64,000 nucleotides of DNA, from assembly GCA_016702605.1 (NCBI GenBank), contig JADJDQ010000001.1, positions 186,001-250,000 on the forward strand, in the 5' to 3' direction. Below are positions 54,770 through 63,571 of this stretch, piece after piece (positions within the stretch are counted from its first letter, which is position 1; every line of letters starts with the position of its first letter). The DNA comes from Candidatus Intricatilinea gracilis. GTDB lineage: Bacteria > Pseudomonadota > Gammaproteobacteria > Burkholderiales > Burkholderiaceae_C. The notes beneath the pieces are model-generated. The model searched no databases and had not been told where the DNA came from. It was given only the letters and a program-made list of their open reading frames with translations. A program made the translations under genes and the position numbers.

Positions 54770-56692
54770 CTACTTGCCGCCCGCCGGCCGGTATTCGATC
54801 ACCAGCTTGGCCAGCTCATGGCGCACATCCGCGTCACTCGCCACCGGGTGCGCCACAGCCCAGTCGATGAGCTGGCTCACATCCTTGCTGCGGTCGTCCA
54901 GGCTGGCGATGCGCAGGCGCTTGAAGCGGGTGGGCAGGGTCGAGTCGGCGTCGGCGAGCAGTTCTTCGTAGAGCTTCTCGCCTGGGCGCAGGCCGCTGAA
55001 GGTGATGGCGATCTCGTCCAGGCTGTGGCCGCTCATACGAATCATGTCGCGCGCCAGGTCCACGATCTTCACCGGCTCACCCATGTCGAGCACGAAGACC
55101 TGGCCCCCTTCGCCGATGGCCGCGGCCTGCAGCACCAGGCGGGCGGCTTCGGGGATGGTCATGAAGAAGCGCGTGATCTCGGGGTGAGTGACGGTGATGG
55201 GGCCGCCGCGGTCGATCTGTTCCTTGAACTTGGGGATCACGCTGCCCGAGCTACCCAGCACGTTGCCGAAACGCACGGCCATGAAACGGGTGTTGCCGCC
55301 GCTGGCGAGCACTTCGGCGGCCTGACGCGCCACCACCATCTCGGCGGCACGTTTGGTCGCGCCCATCACGTTGGTGGGGTTGACGGCCTTGTCGGTGCTG
55401 ATCAGCACGAAGCGTTCGACGCCTGTGCCGGCCGCCGCCTGCGCCGCGCGCCAGGTGCCGATGAGGTTGTTGCGCAGCGCCGCGCAGGCGTTGTCTTCCT
55501 CCATCAGCGGCACGTGTTTGTAGGCCGCGGCGTGGAACACCACCTGCGGCTGCCAGCGCTCGAAGGTGGCGCGGATGTGGGCGCTGTCGCGCACGTCACC
55601 GATCAGGCGCACCAGCGGCAGGTGCGGGTGGCTCAGGCTCAGCTCCTGCTCGATGGCGTACAGGGCGAACTCGCTCAGCTCGTACAGCACCAGCCGGCGC
55701 GGGCCGTAACGCGCCACCTGGCGGCACAGTTCGGAGCCGATCGAGCCCCCGGCGCCGGTGATGAGCACCACCTTGCCGCTGAGCGATTCGCTGATGCCAC
55801 CTTCGTCGAGCTGCACCGGCTCGCGCCCGAGCAGGTCGTCGGGTTCGATGTCGCGCACCTGGCTCGGGCGGCGGCCTTCGCGCAACTCGTCGGCGCTGGG
55901 CACGGTCACCACCGGCAGGCCGGGTGCGGCAGCCTGGTCGAAGATGCGCCGGCGCGCCGAACCGATCGCCGACGGGATCGCCACCACGATGTGGCTGATG
56001 CCGTGCAAGTCGGCCCAGTACGAGGCGCTGTCGAGTTTGCCCAGCACCGGCACGTTGTTGACACGCACGCCTTGTTTGGCCGGGTCGTCGTCGAGCAGGC
56101 CGACCACCGTCCAGCCCTGGTGCTGGATGCCGGCGATCAGCAGCCGCGCCGCATGGCCGGCGCCGAACACCAACGCGCGGTGGGTGTCGTTGGCCTTGCC
56201 GCTGGTGCGCGCACGCATGTGTTCGTACACCATGCGGTAGGCGATACGCACCATGGCCAGGCCCATCAGGCACACGACGGGATGCAGGCCCAGCACGGCA
56301 CGCGGAACCTCGACCAGCTGCGCCATCAGCACAGCCACCGCACCCAGCAGGCCGGCGATGGCGCAGGCCACGGTGAGGCGCTGCACCTCGCCGAAGCCCG
56401 AAAACCGCCACATGCCCTTGGGCACCCGCAGGATGACGAACACCGCCAGGTACAGCGCCACCAGCGCCAGCATCACCCAGAAGTCGTAACTCGGACGTGC
56501 GCTGTGCCAGCGCTCGAAGCCCAGTCGGAACAGGTAGGTGATGTGCCAGCAGATGGCCACCACCAGGGCATCGAGGGCCAGGGCCACCACTTCGCGGTGC
56601 GGCCGCAAGCGGGTCAGCAGAGCGTCGAAGCGGGCCCAGAACGGCGTGGTGGCAGCAACGGGGTCGCGATCGGGACGTAGGTCGTCGGACAA
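54770..56692 (-). CDS. WbpM/PglF-type nucleotide-sugar 4,6-dehydratase
   Basis: A 640-aa membrane protein that turns UDP-GlcNAc into its 4-keto-6-deoxy derivative. Four N-terminal helices (first 140 residues) precede a CoA-binding-like Rossmann fold (ALVFGAGHAARLLIAGI) and the SDR dehydratase domain (VVLITGAGGSIGSELCRQ). The active-site triad is the Met-Lys version, MGATKRAAE after LISTDKAVNPTN, as in WbpM/PglF. The only workable start is a TTG at 56692; the next Met lies inside helix 2. It is 7 bases after the sugar transferase stop. Confidence 0.9.
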   Translation of the reverse strand: MSDDLRPDRDPVAATTPFWARFDALLTRLRPHREVVALALDALVVAICWHITYLFRLGFERWHSARPSYDFWVMLALVALYLAVFVILRVPKGMWRFSGFGEVQRLTVACAIAGLLGAVAVLMAQLVEVPRAVLGLHPVVCLMGLAMVRIAYRMVYEHMRARTSGKANDTHRALVFGAGHAARLLIAGIQHQGWTVVGLLDDDPAKQGVRVNNVPVLGKLDSASYWADLHGISHIVVAIPSAIGSARRRIFDQAAAPGLPVVTVPSADELREGRRPSQVRDIEPDDLLGREPVQLDEGGISESLSGKVVLITGAGGSIGSELCRQVARYGPRRLVLYELSEFALYAIEQELSLSHPHLPLVRLIGDVRDSAHIRATFERWQPQVVFHAAAYKHVPLMEEDNACAALRNNLIGTWRAAQAAAGTGVERFVLISTDKAVNPTNVMGATKRAAEMVVARQAAEVLASGGNTRFMAVRFGNVLGSSGSVIPKFKEQIDRGGPITVTHPEITRFFMTIPEAARLVLQAAAIGEGGQVFVLDMGEPVKIVDLARDMIRMSGHSLDEIAITFSGLRPGEKLYEELLADADSTLPTRFKRLRIASLDDRSKDVSQLIDWAVAHPVASDADVRHELAKLVIEYRPAGGK

Positions 56693-56699
56693 GATGGCC

Positions 56700-57293
56700 T
56701 CAGTGAAACAGAGCGCGCAGGGTACGCGCGATCAGGGCCACGTCGGTGATCACCCCGGCTTGATCGACATAACGTGCCTGCAGCGCCAGCTTGGCCGGCA
56801 GCACCTCGTGCACGTAGGTGTGCTCGGGGTCAGCGCTTTCGCCCAGCAGACGGCTCTCGTGGCGGTATTCGATCGACGCAATGTCGGTGATGCCGGGCCG
56901 CACCGACAGCACCTTGTCGCGCAACTCGGGCGGGTACAGCGCCACGTATCTGGGCACGTCGGGCCGCGGGCCGACCAGGCTCATGTCGCCCAGCAGCACG
57001 TCGATCAGCTGCGCCAGTTCATCCAGCTTGCTGTGGCGCAGCCAGGCCCCCGTGCGGGTGATGCGGGGATCTGCACCCACGGTGATCTGCGGCCCCGAAA
57101 CAACCGGCGCATCACGCATGGTGCGGAACTTGTGGATGCGGAACTCGCGCCCGAACCGCCCCACCCGCACCTGGCGGTAGAACACCGGGCCGGGGCTGTC
57201 GAGCTTGATCAGCAGGGCGATGGGCAGCAGCAGCGGCGCCAGCAGCAGCAGGCCCAGGCCGGCGCCGAGCAGATCCATCAGGCGTTTGGCCAT
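56700..57293 (-). CDS. PglC-like initiating phosphoglycosyl transferase
   Basis: A 197-aa monotopic sugar transferase that puts a sugar-1-P on undecaprenyl phosphate. One N-terminal re-entrant hydrophobic helix (LLGAGLGLLLLAPLLLPIALL) leads into DSPGPVFYRQVRVGR, FRIHKFRTM and the catalytic KLDELAQLIDVLLGDMSLVGPRPD (Asp-Glu dyad in LDEL). The small size without the extra helices of WcaJ/WbaP matches PglC. It sits with dehydratase and aminotransferase genes as in bacillosamine-type loci. Confidence 0.9.
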   Translation of the reverse strand: MAKRLMDLLGAGLGLLLLAPLLLPIALLIKLDSPGPVFYRQVRVGRFGREFRIHKFRTMRDAPVVSGPQITVGADPRITRTGAWLRHSKLDELAQLIDVLLGDMSLVGPRPDVPRYVALYPPELRDKVLSVRPGITDIASIEYRHESRLLGESADPEHTYVHEVLPAKLALQARYVDQAGVITDVALIARTLRALFH

Positions 57294-57375
57294 GAGCAAA
57301 GGTGGTCGCGTGGGCTGGCTGGCTTGTGAATCGGGCGACGCGGTATGAGCTGACGAGGCGGCGCGCCGCGCGGCT

Positions 57376-58545
57376 TCAAGCACCCAGCGCCTGGCGCACG
57401 GCCGTGACCACACGCATGAGGTCACCCTCGTCCATACGTGTGTAGAGCGGCAGGCTCAGCATGGCTTCGTAGGCGGCCTGGCTGTGCGGAAACTGCTCGG
57501 GACTGAGGTCATACCGATCGCGCCAGTAGGGGTGCAGGTGCAGCGGGATGTAGTGCACACTGCAGCCGATGCCGGCGGCGTAGAGCGACTCGATCAGGGC
57601 GTTGCGCGTGATCGGTGCACCCGGCGCGAGGCGCAGCACATAGAGGTGCCAGGAGTGCAGGTCACCCGCAGCCGGCATCGGCGGCAATATCACCGGCAGG
57701 CCGGCCAGCGCCTTGTTGTACAGGGCCGCCAGCTGGGTGCGCTTGTGCTGAAAGGCGTTGGCGCGCTTGAGTTGATGGATGCCCAGCGCCGCGGCGATGT
57801 CGGTGAGGTTGTACTTGAAGCCCGGTGCCACGATCTCGTAGTACCAGCTCGGCACGGTGGCGGTGAAACGGTCGAAGGCGTCGCGACTCATGCCGTGCAG
57901 GCGCATCACCTTGGCGCGGGCGGCCAGCGTGTCGTCGCGCGTGACCAGCATGCCGCCTTCACCCGTGGTGATGGTCTTGTTGGCGTAGAAGCTGAACACC
58001 GTGACGTCGCTGGCCAGCGTGCCCACCAATTGCCCACCGATGGTGCTGGGCAAGGCGTGGGCAGCATCTTCGACCACCCGCAGGCCATGCTTCTTCGCCA
58101 GCGCCAGCAGCGCCGGCATGTCGACCGCCAGGCCGGCGTAATGCACGGGGATGAGCGCCTTGGTGCGCGGCGTGATCGCGGCCTCGATGGCGGCGATGTC
58201 GATGTTGAGTGTGGCCGGATCGATGTCGACCAGCTTCACGTCGGCGCCCAGGTAACGCACCACCTCGGCCGTGGCGGTGAAGGTGTGGGTGGTGGTGATG
58301 ACCTCGTCACCCGGCCCGATGCCGAGCGCTTCAAGGGCTAGATGCAGTCCGGCGGTGGCCGAGTTGACGGCGATGCAGTGCAGCGTCGGGTCACCCAGCC
58401 AGGCGGCGAAATCGGCCTCGAAACGCCGCGCCTTGGGCCCGGTGGTCACCCAGCCCGAACGCAGCGTGTCGACGACTTCGGCGATTTCTTCTTCGCCTAT
58501 CTCGGGCAAGGCAAAGGGCAGGAAGGGGAGCTCGGACTGCGACAT
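57376..58545 (-). CDS. DegT/DnrJ/EryC1 sugar aminotransferase
   Basis: A 389-aa PLP aminotransferase acting on 4-keto sugar nucleotides (PglE/ArnB group). LPFALPEIGEEEIAEVVDTLRSGW at the N-terminus, DAAHALPSTIGG with the PLP-contacting Asp, and the PLP Lys in FSFYANKTITTGEGGM are visible. The expected reaction is amination of the dehydratase product to a UDP-4-amino-4,6-dideoxy sugar. Only a weak ribosome site precedes the ATG. Confidence 0.9.
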   Translation of the reverse strand: MSQSELPFLPFALPEIGEEEIAEVVDTLRSGWVTTGPKARRFEADFAAWLGDPTLHCIAVNSATAGLHLALEALGIGPGDEVITTTHTFTATAEVVRYLGADVKLVDIDPATLNIDIAAIEAAITPRTKALIPVHYAGLAVDMPALLALAKKHGLRVVEDAAHALPSTIGGQLVGTLASDVTVFSFYANKTITTGEGGMLVTRDDTLAARAKVMRLHGMSRDAFDRFTATVPSWYYEIVAPGFKYNLTDIAAALGIHQLKRANAFQHKRTQLAALYNKALAGLPVILPPMPAAGDLHSWHLYVLRLAPGAPITRNALIESLYAAGIGCSVHYIPLHLHPYWRDRYDLSPEQFPHSQAAYEAMLSLPLYTRMDEGDLMRVVTAVRQALGA

Positions 58546-58620
58546 GGGAGGTGATTGTCTTGGAGACCCGTGGGACCGGTTCATTCGGCCTGGTTCTGTT
58601 GAAGGGTCGAACGCAACAGC

Positions 58621-59340
58621 TCAGCGCTCCACACTGTCCGGCCCGGCCCATTCGGCGTAGGGTTCGAGCAGTTCGGGGTGTTGCTGCAGCCAGGTCTGGT
58701 CGGCGCGGCGGCTGTCGCCGATGACACGGGCAGGGGCGCCTTCGATGATCGAGAAATCGACGAAATCACCGCGCACCTGGGCGCCGGCGCAGACGATGCA
58801 GCCGCGGCCCAGGCGTGTGCCGGCCTCGATCAGGCTGTGTGGGCCGATGAAGCTGTAGGCGCCGATGTGCACCGCCCCGGCGATCCAGCCAGGGGGTGGG
58901 CGCCGGCCGTCGGGCAAGGTGGCGGACAAGTCGGCGCCGAGGTCGTCGGCCCGATCGACGGCCGGATCTCGCGGCCGATAGTTGGCCACATCGGCAGGCT
59001 CGAACAACGACGGCGCGATGCCCGCCGGCCAGCCGGCATAGACACGCCCGAGCAGGCGGCGGCTGCGGTGTGAGCTGCAGCTGACGATGCTGACGTGGTT
59101 GCTGATGTACGCCCCCTCGTCGATCACCACACCACCACTGGCGTCGACGAGGTTGAAGTGGCCGATGGTGACGTGATCGGCCAGCGTCAGCCGCTCGGGG
59201 TGTTCGATGCGGCTGGCCAGCGAGACCCGTGTCTGGGCCAACCAGCTGCCCTGCCAGGACACGCCGGGTTCCAGGCTGAACAGGCGCTCGTGGGCACGCC
59301 GGGCAAACCAGCGGCGGATGAAGGGGGGCAGCAGCGTCAT
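58621..59340 (-). CDS. Hexapeptide-repeat (LbH) acetyltransferase
   Basis: A 239-aa left-handed beta-helix acyltransferase. Repeats run from LTLADHVTIGHFNLVDASGG through VVIDEGAYISNHVSIVS and again VHIGAYSFIGPHSLIEAG and RLGRGCIVCAGAQV. The catalytic His is likely in YISNHVSI. It is of the maltose O-acetyltransferase/WcaF-like class rather than a PglD homologue, which has an N-terminal Rossmann domain. It could acetylate the amino sugar or decorate the polymer. Its ATG overlaps the preceding methyltransferase stop. Confidence 0.82.
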   Translation of the reverse strand: MTLLPPFIRRWFARRAHERLFSLEPGVSWQGSWLAQTRVSLASRIEHPERLTLADHVTIGHFNLVDASGGVVIDEGAYISNHVSIVSCSSHRSRRLLGRVYAGWPAGIAPSLFEPADVANYRPRDPAVDRADDLGADLSATLPDGRRPPPGWIAGAVHIGAYSFIGPHSLIEAGTRLGRGCIVCAGAQVRGDFVDFSIIEGAPARVIGDSRRADQTWLQQHPELLEPYAEWAGPDSVER

Positions 59341-60038
59341 GGTTTGGCCAGCCAGGCCAGCACATGGGTGCGCAGCGGTGGCAAGGTGTTGAGCAGCGGA
59401 TACAGCAGCGGATGCACCCGTGTCACCGCGCGAGCGATCGGTGGCGCCAGCGTGATGCGGCGTGTGACGATGCGGCTGGCCTGCGGAAACAGGGCACGCA
59501 CCCGCGCCAGCGGCACACCCCGCACGTCGCGGTTGCGCGGGTTGTCGACGGTGAAGTCGTGCCACAACACACCACCACCCGGGCGCACGCAGCGCCACAT
59601 GGTGTCGGCCAGCTGCTGCTGGAAGGCGTCGTCGAGCAGCGACGAAAACACGGTGGATTGCCAGACGATGTCCCAGTTGGCGGCGCCGAAATCGGTGGCT
59701 GTGGCGTCGCCTTGCCAGAGCCGCACGCCAGCGGGCAAGACGCTGCGAGCCGCTGCATGACGGTCGGCCAGCAGCTCGGCCCCGGCGATGTGATCGGGCG
59801 CAAAACCCAGGCGCATGGCGTCGAGCAGGTTGCCGCCGGTGCCGCAGCCGATCTCGAGAAGACGCAGGCCGGCCAGATCTGGCAGGCCAACCTGGCCGAA
59901 CAAGTCGGCCATAACGCGCAGGCGCTCCTGCCAGGCCAGCATGGCCGCCGGGTTGCGCAGGCTGTAGCGGGCGTCCTGCGGCACACGTCGGGCATATCGG
60001 TCGCGTACGGCCTGGACTTCGTCGGCTTCGTCGTTCAT
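59337..60038 (-). CDS. Class I SAM-dependent methyltransferase
   Basis: A 233-aa methyltransferase. Motif I is LLEIGCGTGGNLLDAM, with VRLWQGDATATDF and WDIVWQSTVFSSLL downstream as motifs II/III-like. A C-terminal segment VLWHDFTVDNPRN follows. In this locus it probably methylates a sugar of the surface glycan. It overlaps the acetyltransferase start by 4 bases. Confidence 0.85.
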   Translation of the reverse strand: MNDEADEVQAVRDRYARRVPQDARYSLRNPAAMLAWQERLRVMADLFGQVGLPDLAGLRLLEIGCGTGGNLLDAMRLGFAPDHIAGAELLADRHAAARSVLPAGVRLWQGDATATDFGAANWDIVWQSTVFSSLLDDAFQQQLADTMWRCVRPGGGVLWHDFTVDNPRNRDVRGVPLARVRALFPQASRIVTRRITLAPPIARAVTRVHPLLYPLLNTLPPLRTHVLAWLAKP

Positions 60039-60069
60039 GGCCTGCTTGTCGGGGGTTGCATGGCAGCAC

Positions 60070-61152
60070 TCAACGCGTCAACGCGGCAAAACGTTCGCGG
60101 CCGTGCTCGCGCCGCAGGGCATCCCAGGCACCGAACAGGGTGCCGGTGCCATAGCCCAGGTGATAGGCGGCAATCACGCCAGGCAGGCGCAGCGTGGCGG
60201 CGGTGTCCAGGCTGGCGTCGCGTGCAACGGCCAATGTCATGGCAGCCACGGCGGCGCAGTAGAGGCCGACCAGCCCAGCGAGCGGAGCGATCAGCGCGAG
60301 GCCACCCAGCAGCAGTCCGCTCAGTGCCAGCGGCGCAGCCATCAGCAACGAGGCGACGAAGAGGCCAGGCACCAGATGGCGGATCGACGCGGCCTGGCCA
60401 TGTTTTTTCATGACGAAGGGTTTCCAGTAGCCGTATTGCAGGTACTGGCGCAGCACCTGGGCCAGCCGGGCGCGCGGGTGATAGGTGCTGCGGATGAGCG
60501 AGCTTTGCCAGATGCGCCCGCCGCCGCGGCGGATGCGCAGGTTGTGTTCGTCGTCCTGGTTGCGCACCAGGGCTTCGTCGAAACCACCGAACCTGTCGAT
60601 GCTGGCGCGGGGCCAGCAGCCAAGGTAGACGGTGTCGACCTCGCCGTCGTAGTCGAGCTGGCGCGAGCGCGCACCACCGGCCACCCAGCGCGACTGGAAG
60701 GCGGCCGCCACGGCACGTTGTGTCGGCCCGGCCTTGACATCGGGCTGGGCATGCCATGGGCCACCGACGTTGTCGGCACCACTGCGCGCCAGGGCAGCCA
60801 GGCACTCGGCCACGTAATCGCTGGCGTATTCGGTGTGTACGTCCATACGCACGATGACCGAACCGCTGGCCTTGGCCAGCGCCAGGTTCAGGCCACACGA
60901 CACGATGCGGCGCGGGTTGGTGATGACCGACACACGGGCATCCTGGGCAACAAGGGTGGCAAGCAATGCCCGTGTGCCGTCGTCACTCTGGCCATCGGCG
61001 ATGACGAGTTGCAGCTGCCAGCCTGCGGGCAACTGCTGCGCCAGCGCGCTGCGGCAAAAGGCCTCGATGTGGCCACGCTCGTTGCGGCAGGGCACGATGA
61101 TGCTGACGGTGTGCACTTCGCCTGGTGCGGATGAGTCTGCGGCAGCCATCAT
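60070..61152 (-). CDS. ExoA-like family 2 glycosyltransferase
   Basis: A 360-aa inverting glycosyltransferase. TVSIIVPCRNERGHIEAFCRS at the N-terminus, VIADGQSDDGTR, and the DxH metal site in VRMDVHTEY give the GT-A fold. GGFDEALVRNQDDEHNLRIR carries the catalytic Asp-Asp. C-terminal hydrophobic helices (LVPGLFVASLLMAAPLALSG, AGLVGLYCAAVAAMTLAVA) resemble ExoA of succinoglycan synthesis. The ATG overlaps the GT4 stop (ATGA). Confidence 0.88.
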   Translation of the reverse strand: MMAAADSSAPGEVHTVSIIVPCRNERGHIEAFCRSALAQQLPAGWQLQLVIADGQSDDGTRALLATLVAQDARVSVITNPRRIVSCGLNLALAKASGSVIVRMDVHTEYASDYVAECLAALARSGADNVGGPWHAQPDVKAGPTQRAVAAAFQSRWVAGGARSRQLDYDGEVDTVYLGCWPRASIDRFGGFDEALVRNQDDEHNLRIRRGGGRIWQSSLIRSTYHPRARLAQVLRQYLQYGYWKPFVMKKHGQAASIRHLVPGLFVASLLMAAPLALSGLLLGGLALIAPLAGLVGLYCAAVAAMTLAVARDASLDTAATLRLPGVIAAYHLGYGTGTLFGAWDALRREHGRERFAALTR

Positions 61153-62480
61153 GGCTGTCGTGACGCCGGCGCCGAGGTACTCACCTGGGTAGGCATCGCG
61201 CCCTTGCGCCGAGCCAGCGCCACTTCGCGGATCAGCGTGGCCCAGCCGTTGACATGGCGCTCGGGGCTGAAGTGTTTCTGGCTGCGCACGATCGCCGCCT
61301 TGCCCATGCGTATGCGCAGTTCGGGCCGCGCCAGCAGCGCCTGCAGCGCCTGCGCCAGGGCATTGACGTCTTCGGCCGGCACAACGATGCCGGTGTTGCC
61401 CGAGATGATCTCGCGCGGTCCCGTGGGGCAATCGAAGGCCACACAGGGCACACCCAGTGCCTGCGCTTCGAGCAGCACCAGCGGCATACCTTCGTAACGC
61501 GAAGACAGCACGAACACGGCGGCCTCGCGGTAGTGCGCCTCGATGTTCGGCGTGGGCGCGACCCACTCGATGCTGCGGTTCAAGCCCAGGGTGTCGGCCA
61601 GTTCGTGCAATTGGGCTTCGAGCGGGCCGTCACCCACGATACGCAGGCGCACCTGGCGGCGCTGGGTCTGCGGCAACTGGTCGAGCACCCGGCGCCAGGC
61701 CAGCAGCAGCAGGTCGAAGCCCTTTTGCGCCGCATGGCGCCCGACCGCCAGCACCAGTGGTGTGGCCGGCAGATTGGGCTCGTCGGCATGCAGGCTAGAG
61801 GCGTTGTAGATGACACGACTGTTCGGGTTGAGCGCGGCAAATCGCGGCAGATCGGCCTTGCTCAGGCTCACGACCGCCGCCACCTTGGGGTACAGCCGTG
61901 CACGCAGGCGCTGCCAGAGTTTGGACCGTGCGTCGAAATGGTTGTGGTCACAACACACCACACGCTGCGCCTGACCGGGCGCAAAAAGCAGCGCCGAACA
62001 GGCAGTGACCAGACCGTTGAGCACGATGACATCGGCCGGGCTGGCGCGCATCAGCCTGGCCAGGGCACGGCCGCAACGCCACTGCGCGGCAAACAAACGC
62101 CAGGCCTGGACGATGCGGTTGGCACTCGGCTCGGGCTCATCCTTGCTGCGGGCCGCGCGGCGCGGCGACGTGCCGGCCAGCACCTTCACGAACGGCTCGA
62201 GCGGATAACGCACCGCCGCCGCTGGCGTGTCGACACTGCCCACCGCCACCTCGAAGCCGCGTCGGGCCAGATCGTTGGCGAGCTGGCAGACGAAGCGCTC
62301 GACACCACCGGACACGGCCAGGCTGTCGCACAACAACAGCACCCGCGGCGGCACGGACTTGTGCCGAGGCGCGGCGGGGGCGGCACTCAACTCATCGGGT
62401 CGCGTCACGTGGGCCGACAGGTCGGTCGCCGTGACGGACGTCGCGCCAGCTGTGCTGCCGGTTGTCGAGTGGGTCGTCAT
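61149..62480 (-). CDS. Family 4 glycosyltransferase (GT-B)
   Basis: A 443-aa retaining glycosyltransferase. A Ser/Thr/Ala-rich leader of about 45 residues precedes the donor fold start RVLLLCDSLAVSGGVERFV. The C-terminal half has RYEGMPLVLLEAQALGVPCV with the EX7E pattern and TGIVVPAEDVNALAQAL. It adds a sugar to the lipid-linked repeat unit. It lies 32 bp after the upstream methyltransferase-like gene and overlaps the ExoA-like gene. Confidence 0.9.
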   Translation of the reverse strand: MTTHSTTGSTAGATSVTATDLSAHVTRPDELSAAPAAPRHKSVPPRVLLLCDSLAVSGGVERFVCQLANDLARRGFEVAVGSVDTPAAAVRYPLEPFVKVLAGTSPRRAARSKDEPEPSANRIVQAWRLFAAQWRCGRALARLMRASPADVIVLNGLVTACSALLFAPGQAQRVVCCDHNHFDARSKLWQRLRARLYPKVAAVVSLSKADLPRFAALNPNSRVIYNASSLHADEPNLPATPLVLAVGRHAAQKGFDLLLLAWRRVLDQLPQTQRRQVRLRIVGDGPLEAQLHELADTLGLNRSIEWVAPTPNIEAHYREAAVFVLSSRYEGMPLVLLEAQALGVPCVAFDCPTGPREIISGNTGIVVPAEDVNALAQALQALLARPELRIRMGKAAIVRSQKHFSPERHVNGWATLIREVALARRKGAMPTQVSTSAPASRQP

Positions 62481-62512
62481 GTCGTTCACGGTGCTCGCGT
62501 GGGTCGCCGGGT

Positions 62513-63469
62513 TTACCGGGCCGAACGGATGAACTGGTCGACCACGAGGCGTTCGTAGTCGGGTGCGGGCAGATTCAACCCGCTGTGACGCATGGCCCGC
62601 CACTGCTCGCGCAGGGCGCGTGCGCTGTCGACCAACCCGACGCTGGCCAGCGTGTCGATCAGGCTGGCGCGCAGGCCGCCGGAGGATGTCGAGCCAGCCG
62701 GCGCACCTGCCGCCGATGCTGTGCCGACCGTGCCGCTTGCGGGTTTGAGCCATTCGTCCTGGGCATAGTCACTCTGCTGCGGCGCCGGCAAGTCGCCGGG
62801 TTCGGCGAGCTTGCGCGCCAGCACCAGCAGGTAGACCTCGTGGCTGTTGCACAGGTTGACGCGGCGCTTGACCTGCAGCGGGTTGGCTACGCGCCACCAC
62901 AGCCGCGGCTCGGCCTTGAGCACGAAGAACAGGCCGCGCAGCTCGAAGCCACGCGAGGGCTGGTAGAGGTTGCAGAACAGTTCGGGCGAGAACTGGTAGA
63001 AGCCGTGGCCCGACAGGTTGTTGGCCGGCAGCGCGTGGAACACATGGCCACCCACCTTGCACAGGTCGATGCAGTTGCGCCACGCGGTCGGAAAGTCGAA
63101 CACGTGCTCCAGGCAACCGAAGTCGAGCACCGCGTCGTAGCCACCACGCTCGGCGGCCAGCTCGCCGCCGCGTGGCCAGGGCAGGTTCATGTCGTGGATG
63201 AGCCGGGCGTTTTCGTAGGGCGAGGCGTCGACCGAATCGGCCACCTGCGCGCCCAGCCACTGCTGCATCAACGGTTCGAAATAACGCGGTGCACCCGGTG
63301 GGATGGCCGGCTCACGCAGCGGCGGCAGGCCGCGCCGAAGACGGTGCGCCTCCAGCGGACGCGGCTCGATGAACAGCGCCTGACGGCCGATCGCCAGCGT
63401 GCGCTCGAAGCTCACGCCGAGCTCCTGCGCATGGGCCAGGAAGTTGAGGTTATGAAGGTCGATGCCCAT
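62513..63469 (-). CDS. SAM methyltransferase-like protein of the glycan locus
   Basis: A 318-aa protein with a methyltransferase-type fold. DAVLDFGCLEHVFDFPTAW replaces the usual glycine-rich motif I with the LEH form seen in many glycan methyltransferases, and VGGHVFHALPANNLSGHGFYQ follows. The C-terminal 90 residues are Ala/Ser-rich then helical (LIDTLASVGLVDSARALREQW). The SAM site is partly degenerate, so activity is uncertain. Confidence 0.65.
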   Translation of the reverse strand: MGIDLHNLNFLAHAQELGVSFERTLAIGRQALFIEPRPLEAHRLRRGLPPLREPAIPPGAPRYFEPLMQQWLGAQVADSVDASPYENARLIHDMNLPWPRGGELAAERGGYDAVLDFGCLEHVFDFPTAWRNCIDLCKVGGHVFHALPANNLSGHGFYQFSPELFCNLYQPSRGFELRGLFFVLKAEPRLWWRVANPLQVKRRVNLCNSHEVYLLVLARKLAEPGDLPAPQQSDYAQDEWLKPASGTVGTASAAGAPAGSTSSGGLRASLIDTLASVGLVDSARALREQWRAMRHSGLNLPAPDYERLVVDQFIRSAR

Positions 63470-63571
63470 CGGTACGTCAGGAAGGTCGCAGGATCGGCGC
63501 AGGAGTTGATCGGAGGCTGAGGTCGGGCAAGGATCGGACGGACGCAGGTTGCGGGCAGACGCGGTCGACCC

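Noticed and set aside
59341..60069. In-frame upstream extension of the acetyltransferase
   Set aside because: It runs out of frame through the methyltransferase gene; the 4-base ATGA overlap marks the true start.
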